Below are positions 1 through 7,419 of a stretch of 64,000 bases of DNA, piece after piece. The translations under genes and the position numbers were made by a program. The stretch's first letter is position 1. The number at the start of each line of letters is the position of its first letter. The notes below the pieces were generated by a model that saw only the letters and a program-made list of their open reading frames with translations, was not told the origin of the DNA and did not search any database. Origin of the DNA: Chloroflexota bacterium (lineage in GTDB: Bacteria; Chloroflexota; Anaerolineae; Anaerolineales; UBA11579); assembly GCA_016191875.1 (NCBI GenBank), contig JACPVG010000029.1:373516-437515 (forward strand), given 5' to 3'.

Positions 1-2035
1 GTTCTTCAACATAGGCCAGCAGGCCGCCTTTATCGATGATCTGTTGCAGGAAGTCGGGGAACGGGGCGGCACGATAGGTCTTGCCGTTCGTGAGGTTGTG
101 AATCGTCCCGGTCGCGGGCTCGACTTCGATATCGTCCCCGGGTTGAATCTCTGCCGCTGCGGATGGGCATTCCAGGATGGGCAGGCCAATGTTGATAGCA
201 TTGCGGAAGAAGATGCGCGCGAAGGATGCCGCAATCACGGCTGAAACGCCGGCGGCTTTGATCGCCAGCGGGGCCACCTCGCGCGACGACCCGCAGCCGA
301 AGTTTGAATCGGCCACAATCAGGTCGCCGCGCTGCATGTGGCGGATGAACTCCGGGTCCGCATCTTCCATGCAGTAAAGCGCCAATTCACGCGGATCGGC
401 GGTGTTGCAGCGACGGGCGGGAATGATCGCATCCGTATCGATGTTCTTCCCGAATACCCAGGCACGCCCGCGAATGCGGATGAGTTGGCTCAGGTAGTTT
501 CTGTGCACCACCCCGCTGCCGCGCCGCGGCAGCGCCTTGAAGACATGCACGCGGTCCGGGGCTGAATAGTCGGCAAGGCGTTCGGCGGCAAATGCCCGCA
601 GGTCTTCCGAATTGACATCCGGGCGCTGGAGGACCACGCAGGCGCAGATCAGTTCGCCATAAATCAGGTCCGGCACTCCGACAACCACGGCTTCTCTGAC
701 CAGCGGGTGAGTGCGCAGCACCATTTCGATCGTTTGAGGGTAGACTTTGAATCCGCCGCGAATGATGACATCATCCTGACGGCCGATGACCTGAACATTG
801 CCATCCGGGTCAATGGTTGCCAGGTCGCCGGTATGAAGCCAGCCTTCGGCATCCAGAACTTGTGCGCTAGCAGCGGGATCGTCCCAATACCCCGCCATAA
901 CGTTATCGCCGCGCACGCACAGTTCTCCTTCCAGACCGGCTGCAATGGGATACCCACCTGAATCAACCAATTTGATTTCCACGCCGGGCAGCGGCCGACC
1001 GACGGTGCGAGAGGCAGTGATTGACCCATCCTCGATGTGGGTGCAGGTGACACAGGGGGAGGCTTCGGTAAGCCCGTAGGCCAGCAAAACCCGGCAGTTC
1101 AGTTCGGCAAAGATTCGTTCGACCAGCTCGGGCGGACAGGGCGCGCCAGCGACAATCCCGCTCCGCAGGTGGGGTGTGCCGCCCACCCTGTGGCTGCCGT
1201 GATTCAGCAGCAGGGCATACATGGTGGGGACGGCGTTGAAGATGCTGATGGGCCGGCTGGCGAGCAACTCACCGGCGTGTTCTGCGCTGAAACGCGGCAG
1301 GCATGCGAGGCTGGCGCCGGCGCTCAGCGCCGTCAGGATGGTGGCCGTAAGCCCGAACGTGTTCGAGAATGGCACCGCGCCCAGGAAGACATCCTCGGGG
1401 GTGGCCTGCAGGCGCCGGGCCATTGCAAGCGCATTGCCGATCAGACCGCGATGCGTGAGCACAGCCCCGCGCGGGTCGCCTGAACTGCCGAGCGTATGGA
1501 TGATGGCCGCCGGGTCTGTGGGGCGGGCCGCGGCGACCGGCGGCGAAGCCTTGGCGGACAGCAGGTCGTCCAAGGGCGTCAGGCCCGGGCGGGCCGGCCC
1601 CTCAATCGTGATGCCGTGTTCCAGGTCTGCGAGTTCGGCGGCCGCGGCCAGGGCAAGTTCTGAATGATCGGGCCCGAAGTGTTCCCCGGGATCGGCGAAC
1701 GTGATGATGGCTCGCGGGCGGGTTTTCCGGAGGCGGGCGAGGACTTCATCCGGACTGCGGCGGACATTGATGGGCACCAGCACGAGGTCGGCCTGGGCGG
1801 CGGCAAAGATCACAATTGGGTACTCGACGACATTGGGCAGAATCACTGCCAGACGGTCGCCGGCCTTGAGCCCCAGTGATTGCAGACCGGCTGCCAGCCG
1901 GCCAGCCTGGTCCGCCAGGTCTGAATAGGTAATCACGCGGTCGCCTTGTTCAGTGGCCGGGCGGTCGGCGTGGGCCTGTGCCTGGTGTGAAAGGAAACTC
2001 GATAAAGTGAGGTTGGAACGATCTTCGAGCGGCAT
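1..2035 (-). CDS. Fusion protein: acyl-CoA ligase-like (AMP-binding) domain plus aconitase-family/LeuD small subunit; runs off the window
   Basis: One frame stays open from ATG 2035 (AAGGA seven bases upstream) to position 1, so at least 678 residues; I read every in-frame triplet from 314 to about 720 and found no stop. Residues 1 to about 518 form an AMP-binding domain: A3-like loop [10 protein letters not shown] near residue 178, [20 protein letters not shown], and [16 protein letters not shown] near 420. The catalytic A10 lysine is missing: GSGVVHR has Val509 where GK is usual, and the A3 Lys is Arg. From about residue 521 ([20 protein letters not shown]) it is an archaeal-type LeuD swivel domain with NFGCGSSRE near 578-586. 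The substrate loop reads ARRCNT where LeuD proteins usually have ARYLNT. The large subunit is encoded just upstream. The fusion is seen directly; its activity is unknown. The ligase half may be weak, thioesterification-only or regulatory. Confidence 0.85.
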   Translation of the reverse strand, partial: MPLEDRSNLTLSSFLSHQAQAHADRPATEQGDRVITYSDLADQAGRLAAGLQSLGLKAGDRLAVILPNVVEYPIVIFAAAQADLVLVPINVRRSPDEVLARLRKTRPRAIITFADPGEHFGPDHSELALAAAAELADLEHGITIEGPARPGLTPLDDLLSAKASPPVAAARPTDPAAIIHTLGSSGDPRGAVLTHRGLIGNALAMARRLQATPEDVFLGAVPFSNTFGLTATILTALSAGASLACLPRFSAEHAGELLASRPISIFNAVPTMYALLLNHGSHRVGGTPHLRSGIVAGAPCPPELVERIFAELNCRVLLAYGLTEASPCVTCTHIEDGSITASRTVGRPLPGVEIKLVDSGGYPIAAGLEGELCVRGDNVMAGYWDDPAASAQVLDAEGWLHTGDLATIDPDGNVQVIGRQDDVIIRGGFKVYPQTIEMVLRTHPLVREAVVVGVPDLIYGELICACVVLQRPDVNSEDLRAFAAERLADYSAPDRVHVFKALPRRGSGVVHRNYLSQLIRIRGRAWVFGKNIDTDAIIPARRCNTADPRELALYCMEDADPEFIRHMQRGDLIVADSNFGCGSSREVAPLAIKAAGVSAVIAASFARIFFRNAINIGLPILECPSAAAEIQPGDDIEVEPATGTIHNLTNGKTYRAAPFPDFLQQIIDKGGLLAYVEE

Positions 2036-2052
2036 GGGGTTTCCTTGGAGGT

Positions 2053-3315
2053 CTAGGCCGGCAGCTCCACGGGCGAAGCGATATGGCCGGCCAGGGCGGA
2101 CGCGGCGGCGACATACGGATTGGCGAGATAGACTTCGCTTTCCGGGTGACCCATCCGACCGCGGAAATTCCGGTTGCTGGTGGAGACACAGCGTTCATCT
2201 TCGGCCAGAACGCCCATGTGCCCTCCCAGGCATGGGCCGCAGGTGGGCGTGCTCACCGAGCAATTGGCCTGGATGAAGATTTCGATCAGCCCCTCCCGCA
2301 AAGCATCGAGATAGACCTGCTGGGAGCCGGGAATGATGACGGCGCGGACATTGGGGTGTATCTGCCGACCTTTCAGAATCCCGGCGGCGGCGCGCAGATC
2401 TTCGAGATTGCCGTTGGTGCACATGCCGATGACAACCTGGTCGATGCTCAGGCCGGCCACTTCTGAGACCGGCTTGACATTGGAAGGCAGATACGGCAGC
2501 GCAATGAACGGTTCAAAGCCGGATACATCGAACTCATAGGTTTCGGCGTAGTTGGCATCTTCATCGCTCTGCCAATACTGGCCCGGCCGCTGACTTCGAC
2601 GTTCCGTAAATCGGCGGGCAACCTGATCGGCGGCAAACAGCCCGGTCTTGGCCCCGGCTTCGATGGCCATATTCGCCATCGCAAAACGGTCCGCCATGCT
2701 GAGGCTGTCCACGACCTCGCCGCAAAACTCCATGACCTGATAGCGGGCTCCGTCAACGCCGATGCGGCGAATGGTTTCGAGAATCAGGTCCTTCCCCCCC
2801 ACCCACTTTGGAAGCTTGCCGTAGTAAATGAATTTGATGCTCTGGGGCACTTTCAGCCAGATTTCCCCAAGCGCCATGGCCGCCGCGGCGTCGGTAGAGC
2901 CGATGCCGGTTCCAAAGGCGCCCATAAAGCCATAGGTGCAGGTGTGCGAGTCGGCGCCAGCGATCAGATCGCCAGGGACGACCAGGCCCTGTTCCGGGAG
3001 CAGGACATGCTGTATTCCGGCGCGGCCAACGTCATAAAAACGGATCTCATGCTGGCGGGCGAATTCCCGGCACGACTTCACGATCTCGGCGCTTTTAATG
3101 TCCTTGGCAGGAGTGAAGTGATCCATGACCAGAACGACCTTCTGGGGATCAAAGATGCGGGCGCCATTGACCTTGTTGAACTCTTCAATCGCCAGGACCC
3201 CCGACAATTCCGAGGCCAGGACCAGGTCGACTCTGGCGGTGATGAATTGGCCGGGATATACCTCGGACTGCCCGCATTTATGGGCCAGGATTTTTTCAGC
3301 GAGTGTTTTTCCCAT
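2053..3315 (-). CDS. Aconitase-family hydro-lyase large subunit (LeuC/3-isopropylmalate dehydratase type)
   Basis: A 420-residue protein of the archaeal/short LeuC type, which carries the [4Fe-4S] cluster of isopropylmalate, homoaconitate or dimethylmalate hydro-lyases. Visible motifs are MDHFTPAKDIKSAE, the GADSHTCTYG cluster and substrate region near residue 140, GMCTNGNLEDLR near 300, and TCGPCLGGHMG near 365; these supply the cluster cysteines. It needs a separate small subunit, which is the C-terminal half of the next gene, 17 bases downstream. The gene belongs to the long aromatic operon and follows the aldehyde oxidoreductase by 35 bases. No LeuB or LeuA of a standard leucine operon is adjacent, so leucine synthesis is not the obvious role. 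Family assignment is strong; the substrate is unknown. Confidence 0.88.
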   Translation of the reverse strand: MGKTLAEKILAHKCGQSEVYPGQFITARVDLVLASELSGVLAIEEFNKVNGARIFDPQKVVLVMDHFTPAKDIKSAEIVKSCREFARQHEIRFYDVGRAGIQHVLLPEQGLVVPGDLIAGADSHTCTYGFMGAFGTGIGSTDAAAAMALGEIWLKVPQSIKFIYYGKLPKWVGGKDLILETIRRIGVDGARYQVMEFCGEVVDSLSMADRFAMANMAIEAGAKTGLFAADQVARRFTERRSQRPGQYWQSDEDANYAETYEFDVSGFEPFIALPYLPSNVKPVSEVAGLSIDQVVIGMCTNGNLEDLRAAAGILKGRQIHPNVRAVIIPGSQQVYLDALREGLIEIFIQANCSVSTPTCGPCLGGHMGVLAEDERCVSTSNRNFRGRMGHPESEVYLANPYVAAASALAGHIASPVELPA

Positions 3316-3350
3316 AAGGGAACTCCATTAGGTGCGCGGTTGATGGCGGG

Positions 3351-5210
3351 TCATGGCAATGAGCTGACCAGGCGGGTGATTTCTTCCTGGCGCGCAGCCG
3401 GGACGCGTCCCTCGGCATCCCAGCCCCGCTCGGCGTAATACTCGTCCAGCATGTGCTGGAATTGCTCGGGTTCGATGCGGTGTCCCTTCGTCTTGCGGTC
3501 CGGCATCGGGTCATTGAAATAGCGTTTGGGGAGGGTGTCGTCCGAGCGCGCCAGGCCGAAACTGGCGTTGATCAGCCGTTCGGTATCGATGACGCGGCGC
3601 CCGACTTCTCTCAAGTCGTCTACATCCTGCTCGAGCCCCGTGGCGGCGTGCACCAGCTCCTGGAAGTGGCTGTAGCCCAGCAAGTGCGGGCTGTTGAAAC
3701 CGTGGGTGACAAAGCGGCAGATGCCCAGGCAATCCGAGAGGGCGTAGATATCATCGCTCCAGGCGACGATCAGCCCCTTGTCTTTGTAGCTGGTGGGGTC
3801 AGGATCGTTGGCGCGCCCGTAGATGCGGGCCCGGACCTCATCCGGAAGGTTGAAGACCTCCAGCGTGGGGCGGTTGCGAAGATGGTCCGCCCCGCGGCTG
3901 GCCACCGCAATGCCAAGCGCGAACCCTTTGAAATAGCGAACATCATGCGGGTCGGACTGCGGCAGGCCCTTGACGGCGATCAGATAGTCCCTGGCTTCCA
4001 GCGGGAAAAAGCGCACGGCCTGGGTGCTTTCGGCCAGGATTGCGCCAAACCCGCGCCGATGGGCAATGTCTTCGATCAGACCGGTCACGCGTTCGAAATC
4101 GCCCCAAAGCAGCGGCCCGCCGGTCAACTCATCGGTGATCAGACCGCGCTGATAGAGTTCCATCGCCCAGCCAATGATCGTCCCGGTTGAAGAGGAGTCA
4201 AGCCCGAGAGTGTTGACCAGGTTGTTGAGCGCGATCACCTGCTCGGTCGCGGCGATGCCCAGATTGGCGCCCAGCAGACCGACCGTGGAGTATTCCGGGC
4301 CTTCGCCGCCGAGCGTGTTGCGATGGCGGCAATGGACGACACAGGACGTGCAGGCCAGCATCTTGTCTGAGAACTTCTCGATTTCCTCAGCATTAAGCGA
4401 ATCCGCGAAATGGTTTTCCTGGCTGTTGCGGGTGCGGATGGCGCCCAGCCGGTTGCTGACCTCGTAAAGCATGGGCGTGCCGGCCGTGCCCAGCACCTGG
4501 ATGACCCGCGAGTTCTTGAGATATTCCTGTTGCCTGAGCCGGATGGCGCGCAGGGCGTCCTTCTGCGCAATGGCGATGGGCGGACCGCCCCGGGCGACGA
4601 TGGCTTTCAGGTTCTTGCTGCCCATCACCGCGCCCATGCCGCCACGCCCGGCAGCGTTCTTTTTGCCGGTGAAGATTCCCGCCATCCGCACCTGGTTTTC
4701 GCCGGCCGGGCCGATGACCGCGGCTACCGTGCCGGGGCCGTGGCGGGCCTTGAGCATCTCCTGCGCCGCGTGGATGTCCGTGCCCCACAGGTCATCCGCC
4801 GGGAGCAGGCTGAGCGTCCCCTCTTCAAGAAGCAGGTACGAGGGTTGTTCGGCGCGGCCACGGATGACGAGACGGTCGAAGCCCGCTTTGCGCATGGCCG
4901 CGCCGAAAAATCCGCCGCAGTTCGAATCGCCGAGGATTCCGGACTCGGGGGAGCGGGCTGATACGTTAAAGCGCGCCGCGTTGGGCGCCTGGGTGCCGGT
5001 GATGAGGCCGGCGCCGACGATGAGCGGGTTCTCCGGCCCCAGCGGATCCAGTTTCCGGGGTTCGGGGTGGTCGCTCAGGGCGCGGTAAAGGTAGGCCATG
5101 TTCAGGCCGCGCCCGCCCAGATAGGCGTGGACGACCTCAGGCGGGACGGTGGTGAGTTCATGTCTTCCGGTACTGAGGTCCACCATCGCGGTGGTGACAG
5201 ACAAGGTCAA
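3351..5210 (-). CDS. Tungsten-dependent aldehyde:ferredoxin oxidoreductase (AOR family)
   Basis: About 619 residues, the usual AOR length. It oxidises aldehydes to carboxylic acids and reduces ferredoxin, using a tungsto-bispterin and one [4Fe-4S] cluster. Visible: VDLSTGRHEL and LGGRGLNMAYL at the N-terminus, GRGGMGAVMGSKNLKAI (pterin binding), CTSCVVHCRH near residue 285 and SDCLGICRF near 510 (cluster ligands). I chose TTG 5210: GGAGG of the upstream gene lies five bases before it, and the first in-frame ATG (5186) has no ribosome binding site. TTG 5225 is also open. Its position between a MoaD-like gene and acid-modifying genes fits pterin-cofactor supply. In this operon it could oxidise benzaldehyde or arylacetaldehydes and feed low-potential electrons to benzoyl-CoA reductase (inference). 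Confidence 0.9.
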   Translation of the reverse strand: MTLSVTTAMVDLSTGRHELTTVPPEVVHAYLGGRGLNMAYLYRALSDHPEPRKLDPLGPENPLIVGAGLITGTQAPNAARFNVSARSPESGILGDSNCGGFFGAAMRKAGFDRLVIRGRAEQPSYLLLEEGTLSLLPADDLWGTDIHAAQEMLKARHGPGTVAAVIGPAGENQVRMAGIFTGKKNAAGRGGMGAVMGSKNLKAIVARGGPPIAIAQKDALRAIRLRQQEYLKNSRVIQVLGTAGTPMLYEVSNRLGAIRTRNSQENHFADSLNAEEIEKFSDKMLACTSCVVHCRHRNTLGGEGPEYSTVGLLGANLGIAATEQVIALNNLVNTLGLDSSSTGTIIGWAMELYQRGLITDELTGGPLLWGDFERVTGLIEDIAHRRGFGAILAESTQAVRFFPLEARDYLIAVKGLPQSDPHDVRYFKGFALGIAVASRGADHLRNRPTLEVFNLPDEVRARIYGRANDPDPTSYKDKGLIVAWSDDIYALSDCLGICRFVTHGFNSPHLLGYSHFQELVHAATGLEQDVDDLREVGRRVIDTERLINASFGLARSDDTLPKRYFNDPMPDRKTKGHRIEPEQFQHMLDEYYAERGWDAEGRVPAARQEEITRLVSSLP

Positions 5211-5211
5211 A

Positions 5212-5463
5212 TCAACCTCCGGCAAGCGGCCAGACTAGGTGGACGAGTGCGCCTGCAGCCAGGCTGGAAGTGCGCTCCGCTTCCATTTCACCGATGAAGA
5301 TGAGCGGCGGCGAGAGTTCGATCTCGGTCTTGAGGGCCGGGTAATCGGCTTCAAGACGCGCCAGCAGGTCGGCGATCGTCGCCGGCGCGGGGAGCTCAAG
5401 CGCCAGAGTGCGGCTGCCGGCGGCACGCCAGAACGGTTCCGCCAGGCGGACGTGTATGAGCAT
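5212..5463 (-). CDS. MoaD/ThiS-like ubiquitin-fold sulfur carrier
   Basis: An 83-residue protein ending in Gly-Gly (WPLAGG), the mark of beta-grasp sulfur carriers that are adenylated and thiocarboxylated at the terminal glycine. The N-terminal half (LEL-PAPATIADLLARLEADYP) fits the MoaD fold. Its place directly before the AOR gene matches many AOR loci, where such a protein is thought to help make the tungstopterin dithiolene. The last sense codons, GGA GGT, also form the Shine-Dalgarno sequence of the AOR gene, whose TTG start lies one base past this stop. The condensing-enzyme gene ends 15 bases upstream. A role specific to tungsten cofactor is inferred from context. Confidence 0.85.
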   Translation of the reverse strand: MLIHVRLAEPFWRAAGSRTLALELPAPATIADLLARLEADYPALKTEIELSPPLIFIGEMEAERTSSLAAGALVHLVWPLAGG

Positions 5464-5478
5464 CTGGCGGTCGGCCTT

Positions 5479-6786
5479 TCAATCTTTCCGGGCGGGGATG
5501 ACTTCATCCAGGTCGCTCGCTTCGACCTCGCGGCCCGCTTCCAATCGCGCGGTCATGACCTTAACCATGCGCAGGACATCGGCTTCGGTGAGCAACTGAC
5601 TGGCGCGCTTGGCCGCATCGAGGATCTTTTCAATGAACATCGGATGCTCCTCGATCTTGTGTTTGCGAAGCCAGTAGCGCACATTGTGCTCGCCCGACAT
5701 CGGGCCGATCTCAATGCTGTGTGAGCGACCGACCATGCTGGCGGGTACGCCGCAATACACGCAACTCGAAAGCCAGTTGTCTTGCTTATCCATGGCTTTG
5801 ACGATCGCCGCCGCGTGGACGCCGGTGGCGGTGCGGAAGGCGTCAGCGCCGACAACCGGATAGTTGAAGGGGATTACCGCGTGGCATTTCTCGCGAATGA
5901 CCTCGCAGTATTCTGGCAGCCGGGTGAGATCCCGATCGCCCCAGCCGAGCAGATTGAGATTGACCAGCAGCAATTCCATTGGAGTATTGCCGCTGCGTTC
6001 GCCGATGCCCAGACCGCAGGCATGCACACGATCGGCGCCGGCTTCGACCGCGACGAGTGTGTTGGCGATGTCGAGGCCGCGATCGCGGTGGCCGTGCCAA
6101 TCGATGCCGACGGCAGGGTCGATCTCGTCAACGAGGGCGCGCATGTGGGTAACGAGCGCCCGGACGCCCTGGGGCGTGGCATGGCCGACCGTATCGGCCA
6201 GGCAAATGCGCTGGGCACCGGCGCGGATGGCTGCGGTGTAGACCTGCCGGAGCGTTTCCGGGTCGGCGCGGGTGGTGTCTTCGGTGACGAACATCACCGG
6301 CAGGTTGTTTCGGATGGCGAAGGTCACCGACTCTTCGGTTTGCTTGAGCAGGAAGTTGACATCCCAGCCTTCGGCGTACTGGCGAATCGGGCTGGTGCCG
6401 AGGAAGATGGCCGTTTCGATGGCGATGCCGGCTTCCTGCGAGGCTTCCACGATTGGCTGGATGTCGGCGAGCAGGCTGCGTGCGGCGGCCTGGGGGGTAA
6501 GCGGCATGCGCTGGTTGGCGATCTCGCGCGCCAACACCGTGACGTGATACTTGAAGCGCTCGCCGGCGCCGGGCAAACCGAGGTCTACGGCGTCGATGCC
6601 CAGATCCTTCATCAGGTAGAGCAAGTAAACCTTGTCCGTGATGTCCGGATGATAGACCGAGGGCGATTGCAGACCATCGCGCAGGGTCTCGTCCGTGACC
6701 TGCAACCGGCGCGCCGGCTGGGGGTGTTCTTCAAGCAGGTTCCAATCGTAGATCAGCTGGTGGGTCTGGTAGGCTCTGTCCGACAT
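5479..6786 (-). CDS. DRE-TIM metallolyase: isopropylmalate/homocitrate/citramalate synthase-like
   Basis: A 435-residue enzyme of the LeuA/homocitrate synthase class, which condenses acetyl-CoA with a 2-oxo acid. Motifs: DETLRDGLQSP near residue 35, IDWHGHRDRG (metal-binding HxH) near 225 and GIGERSGNTPMELL near 255. These place it with synthases rather than HMG-CoA lyases. It lacks the C-terminal LeuA regulatory domain, so feedback control by leucine is unlikely. ATG 6786 is preceded by GGAGGAG at good spacing; an upstream ATG at 6801 is possible. It sits between iorB and the MoaD-like gene. With the aconitase-family subunits at the operon end it could form a 2-oxo-acid chain-extension or malate-isomerising module; the substrate is not known. 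Confidence 0.85.
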   Translation of the reverse strand: MSDRAYQTHQLIYDWNLLEEHPQPARRLQVTDETLRDGLQSPSVYHPDITDKVYLLYLMKDLGIDAVDLGLPGAGERFKYHVTVLAREIANQRMPLTPQAAARSLLADIQPIVEASQEAGIAIETAIFLGTSPIRQYAEGWDVNFLLKQTEESVTFAIRNNLPVMFVTEDTTRADPETLRQVYTAAIRAGAQRICLADTVGHATPQGVRALVTHMRALVDEIDPAVGIDWHGHRDRGLDIANTLVAVEAGADRVHACGLGIGERSGNTPMELLLVNLNLLGWGDRDLTRLPEYCEVIREKCHAVIPFNYPVVGADAFRTATGVHAAAIVKAMDKQDNWLSSCVYCGVPASMVGRSHSIEIGPMSGEHNVRYWLRKHKIEEHPMFIEKILDAAKRASQLLTEADVLRMVKVMTARLEAGREVEASDLDEVIPARKD

Positions 6787-6803
6787 GGCGAACTCCTCCA
6801 TCT

Positions 6804-7409
6804 CTAGGTGGCAGCCGGCTGGCGATCGGCCATGAATTGCTGCCCGGCCTGGAAGGCGCTGCCATTGCCAGCCAGGTAGCGGGGCGGTATGCGCATCTGC
6901 AGGGTTTTTTGCCAGGTGGCGGCGTCGATTGGCAGCAGCGTGGAGAGCGCGCCTAACAGAACCACGTTGGCCATGCGGCCGTCGCCAAGCTGGTGGGCGG
7001 TATCTGAAGCGGGCAGGACCGTGAGGGAATATCCGCGCGACCGCAGCACATCAAAAGCGTCGTATGGGTAGAGCTCCGCAGCATTCAGGACCGAGCTTGG
7101 GACGATCTCGAAATCGTTGATTAACAACTCGCCGTTCTGGGGGTGCGCGAAATGCGCGAAGCGTAAGGCTTCAAGCTTCTCAAGCGCGATCACGACCCGC
7201 GCTTCGCCGGGGGTAATGATGGGCGAGTGCACCCTGGCGCCGAAGCGGACGTGAGTCTCGACGCTGCCGCCGCGCTGTGAAACACCGTGAACCTCGGTTT
7301 GTTTGACATCGAATCCGGCCTGCACGGCCGCGAGCGACGTCAGTTCTGCGATCAGCAGAGAACCCTGGCCGCCGACACCGACGAAAAGCAAGTTGATGAC
7401 TTCCTGCAT
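6804..7409 (-). CDS. iorB: Indolepyruvate (arylpyruvate):ferredoxin oxidoreductase, beta subunit
   Basis: 201 residues with the gamma-type domain of 2-oxoacid:ferredoxin oxidoreductases: VGVGGQGSLLIAELTSLAA at the N-terminus, then EVHGVSQRGGSVETHVRFG and MANVVLLGALS. It pairs with IorA to convert aryl-2-oxo acids to arylacyl-CoA, CO2 and reduced ferredoxin. ATG 7409 follows GAGGAGGT by five bases; iorA ends ten bases upstream. In a benzoyl-CoA operon it can provide arylacetyl-CoA from amino-acid-derived oxoacids and reduced ferredoxin for ring reduction (inference). The canonical Thauera cluster uses an oxoglutarate:ferredoxin oxidoreductase for that electron supply. Confidence 0.9.
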   Translation of the reverse strand: MQEVINLLFVGVGGQGSLLIAELTSLAAVQAGFDVKQTEVHGVSQRGGSVETHVRFGARVHSPIITPGEARVVIALEKLEALRFAHFAHPQNGELLINDFEIVPSSVLNAAELYPYDAFDVLRSRGYSLTVLPASDTAHQLGDGRMANVVLLGALSTLLPIDAATWQKTLQMRIPPRYLAGNGSAFQAGQQFMADRQPAAT

Positions 7410-7419
7410 GCGGACCTCC

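Noticed and set aside
440..560. A stop codon or start codon separating the ligase and LeuD halves
   Set aside because: Every in-frame triplet between 314 and about 720 was read and none is a stop; no ribosome binding site lies at the junction. The fusion therefore stands as sequenced.
5782..6807. 341-codon plus-strand frame opposite the condensing-enzyme gene
   Set aside because: Antisense to a gene with DRE-TIM motifs; no ribosome binding site or motif of its own.
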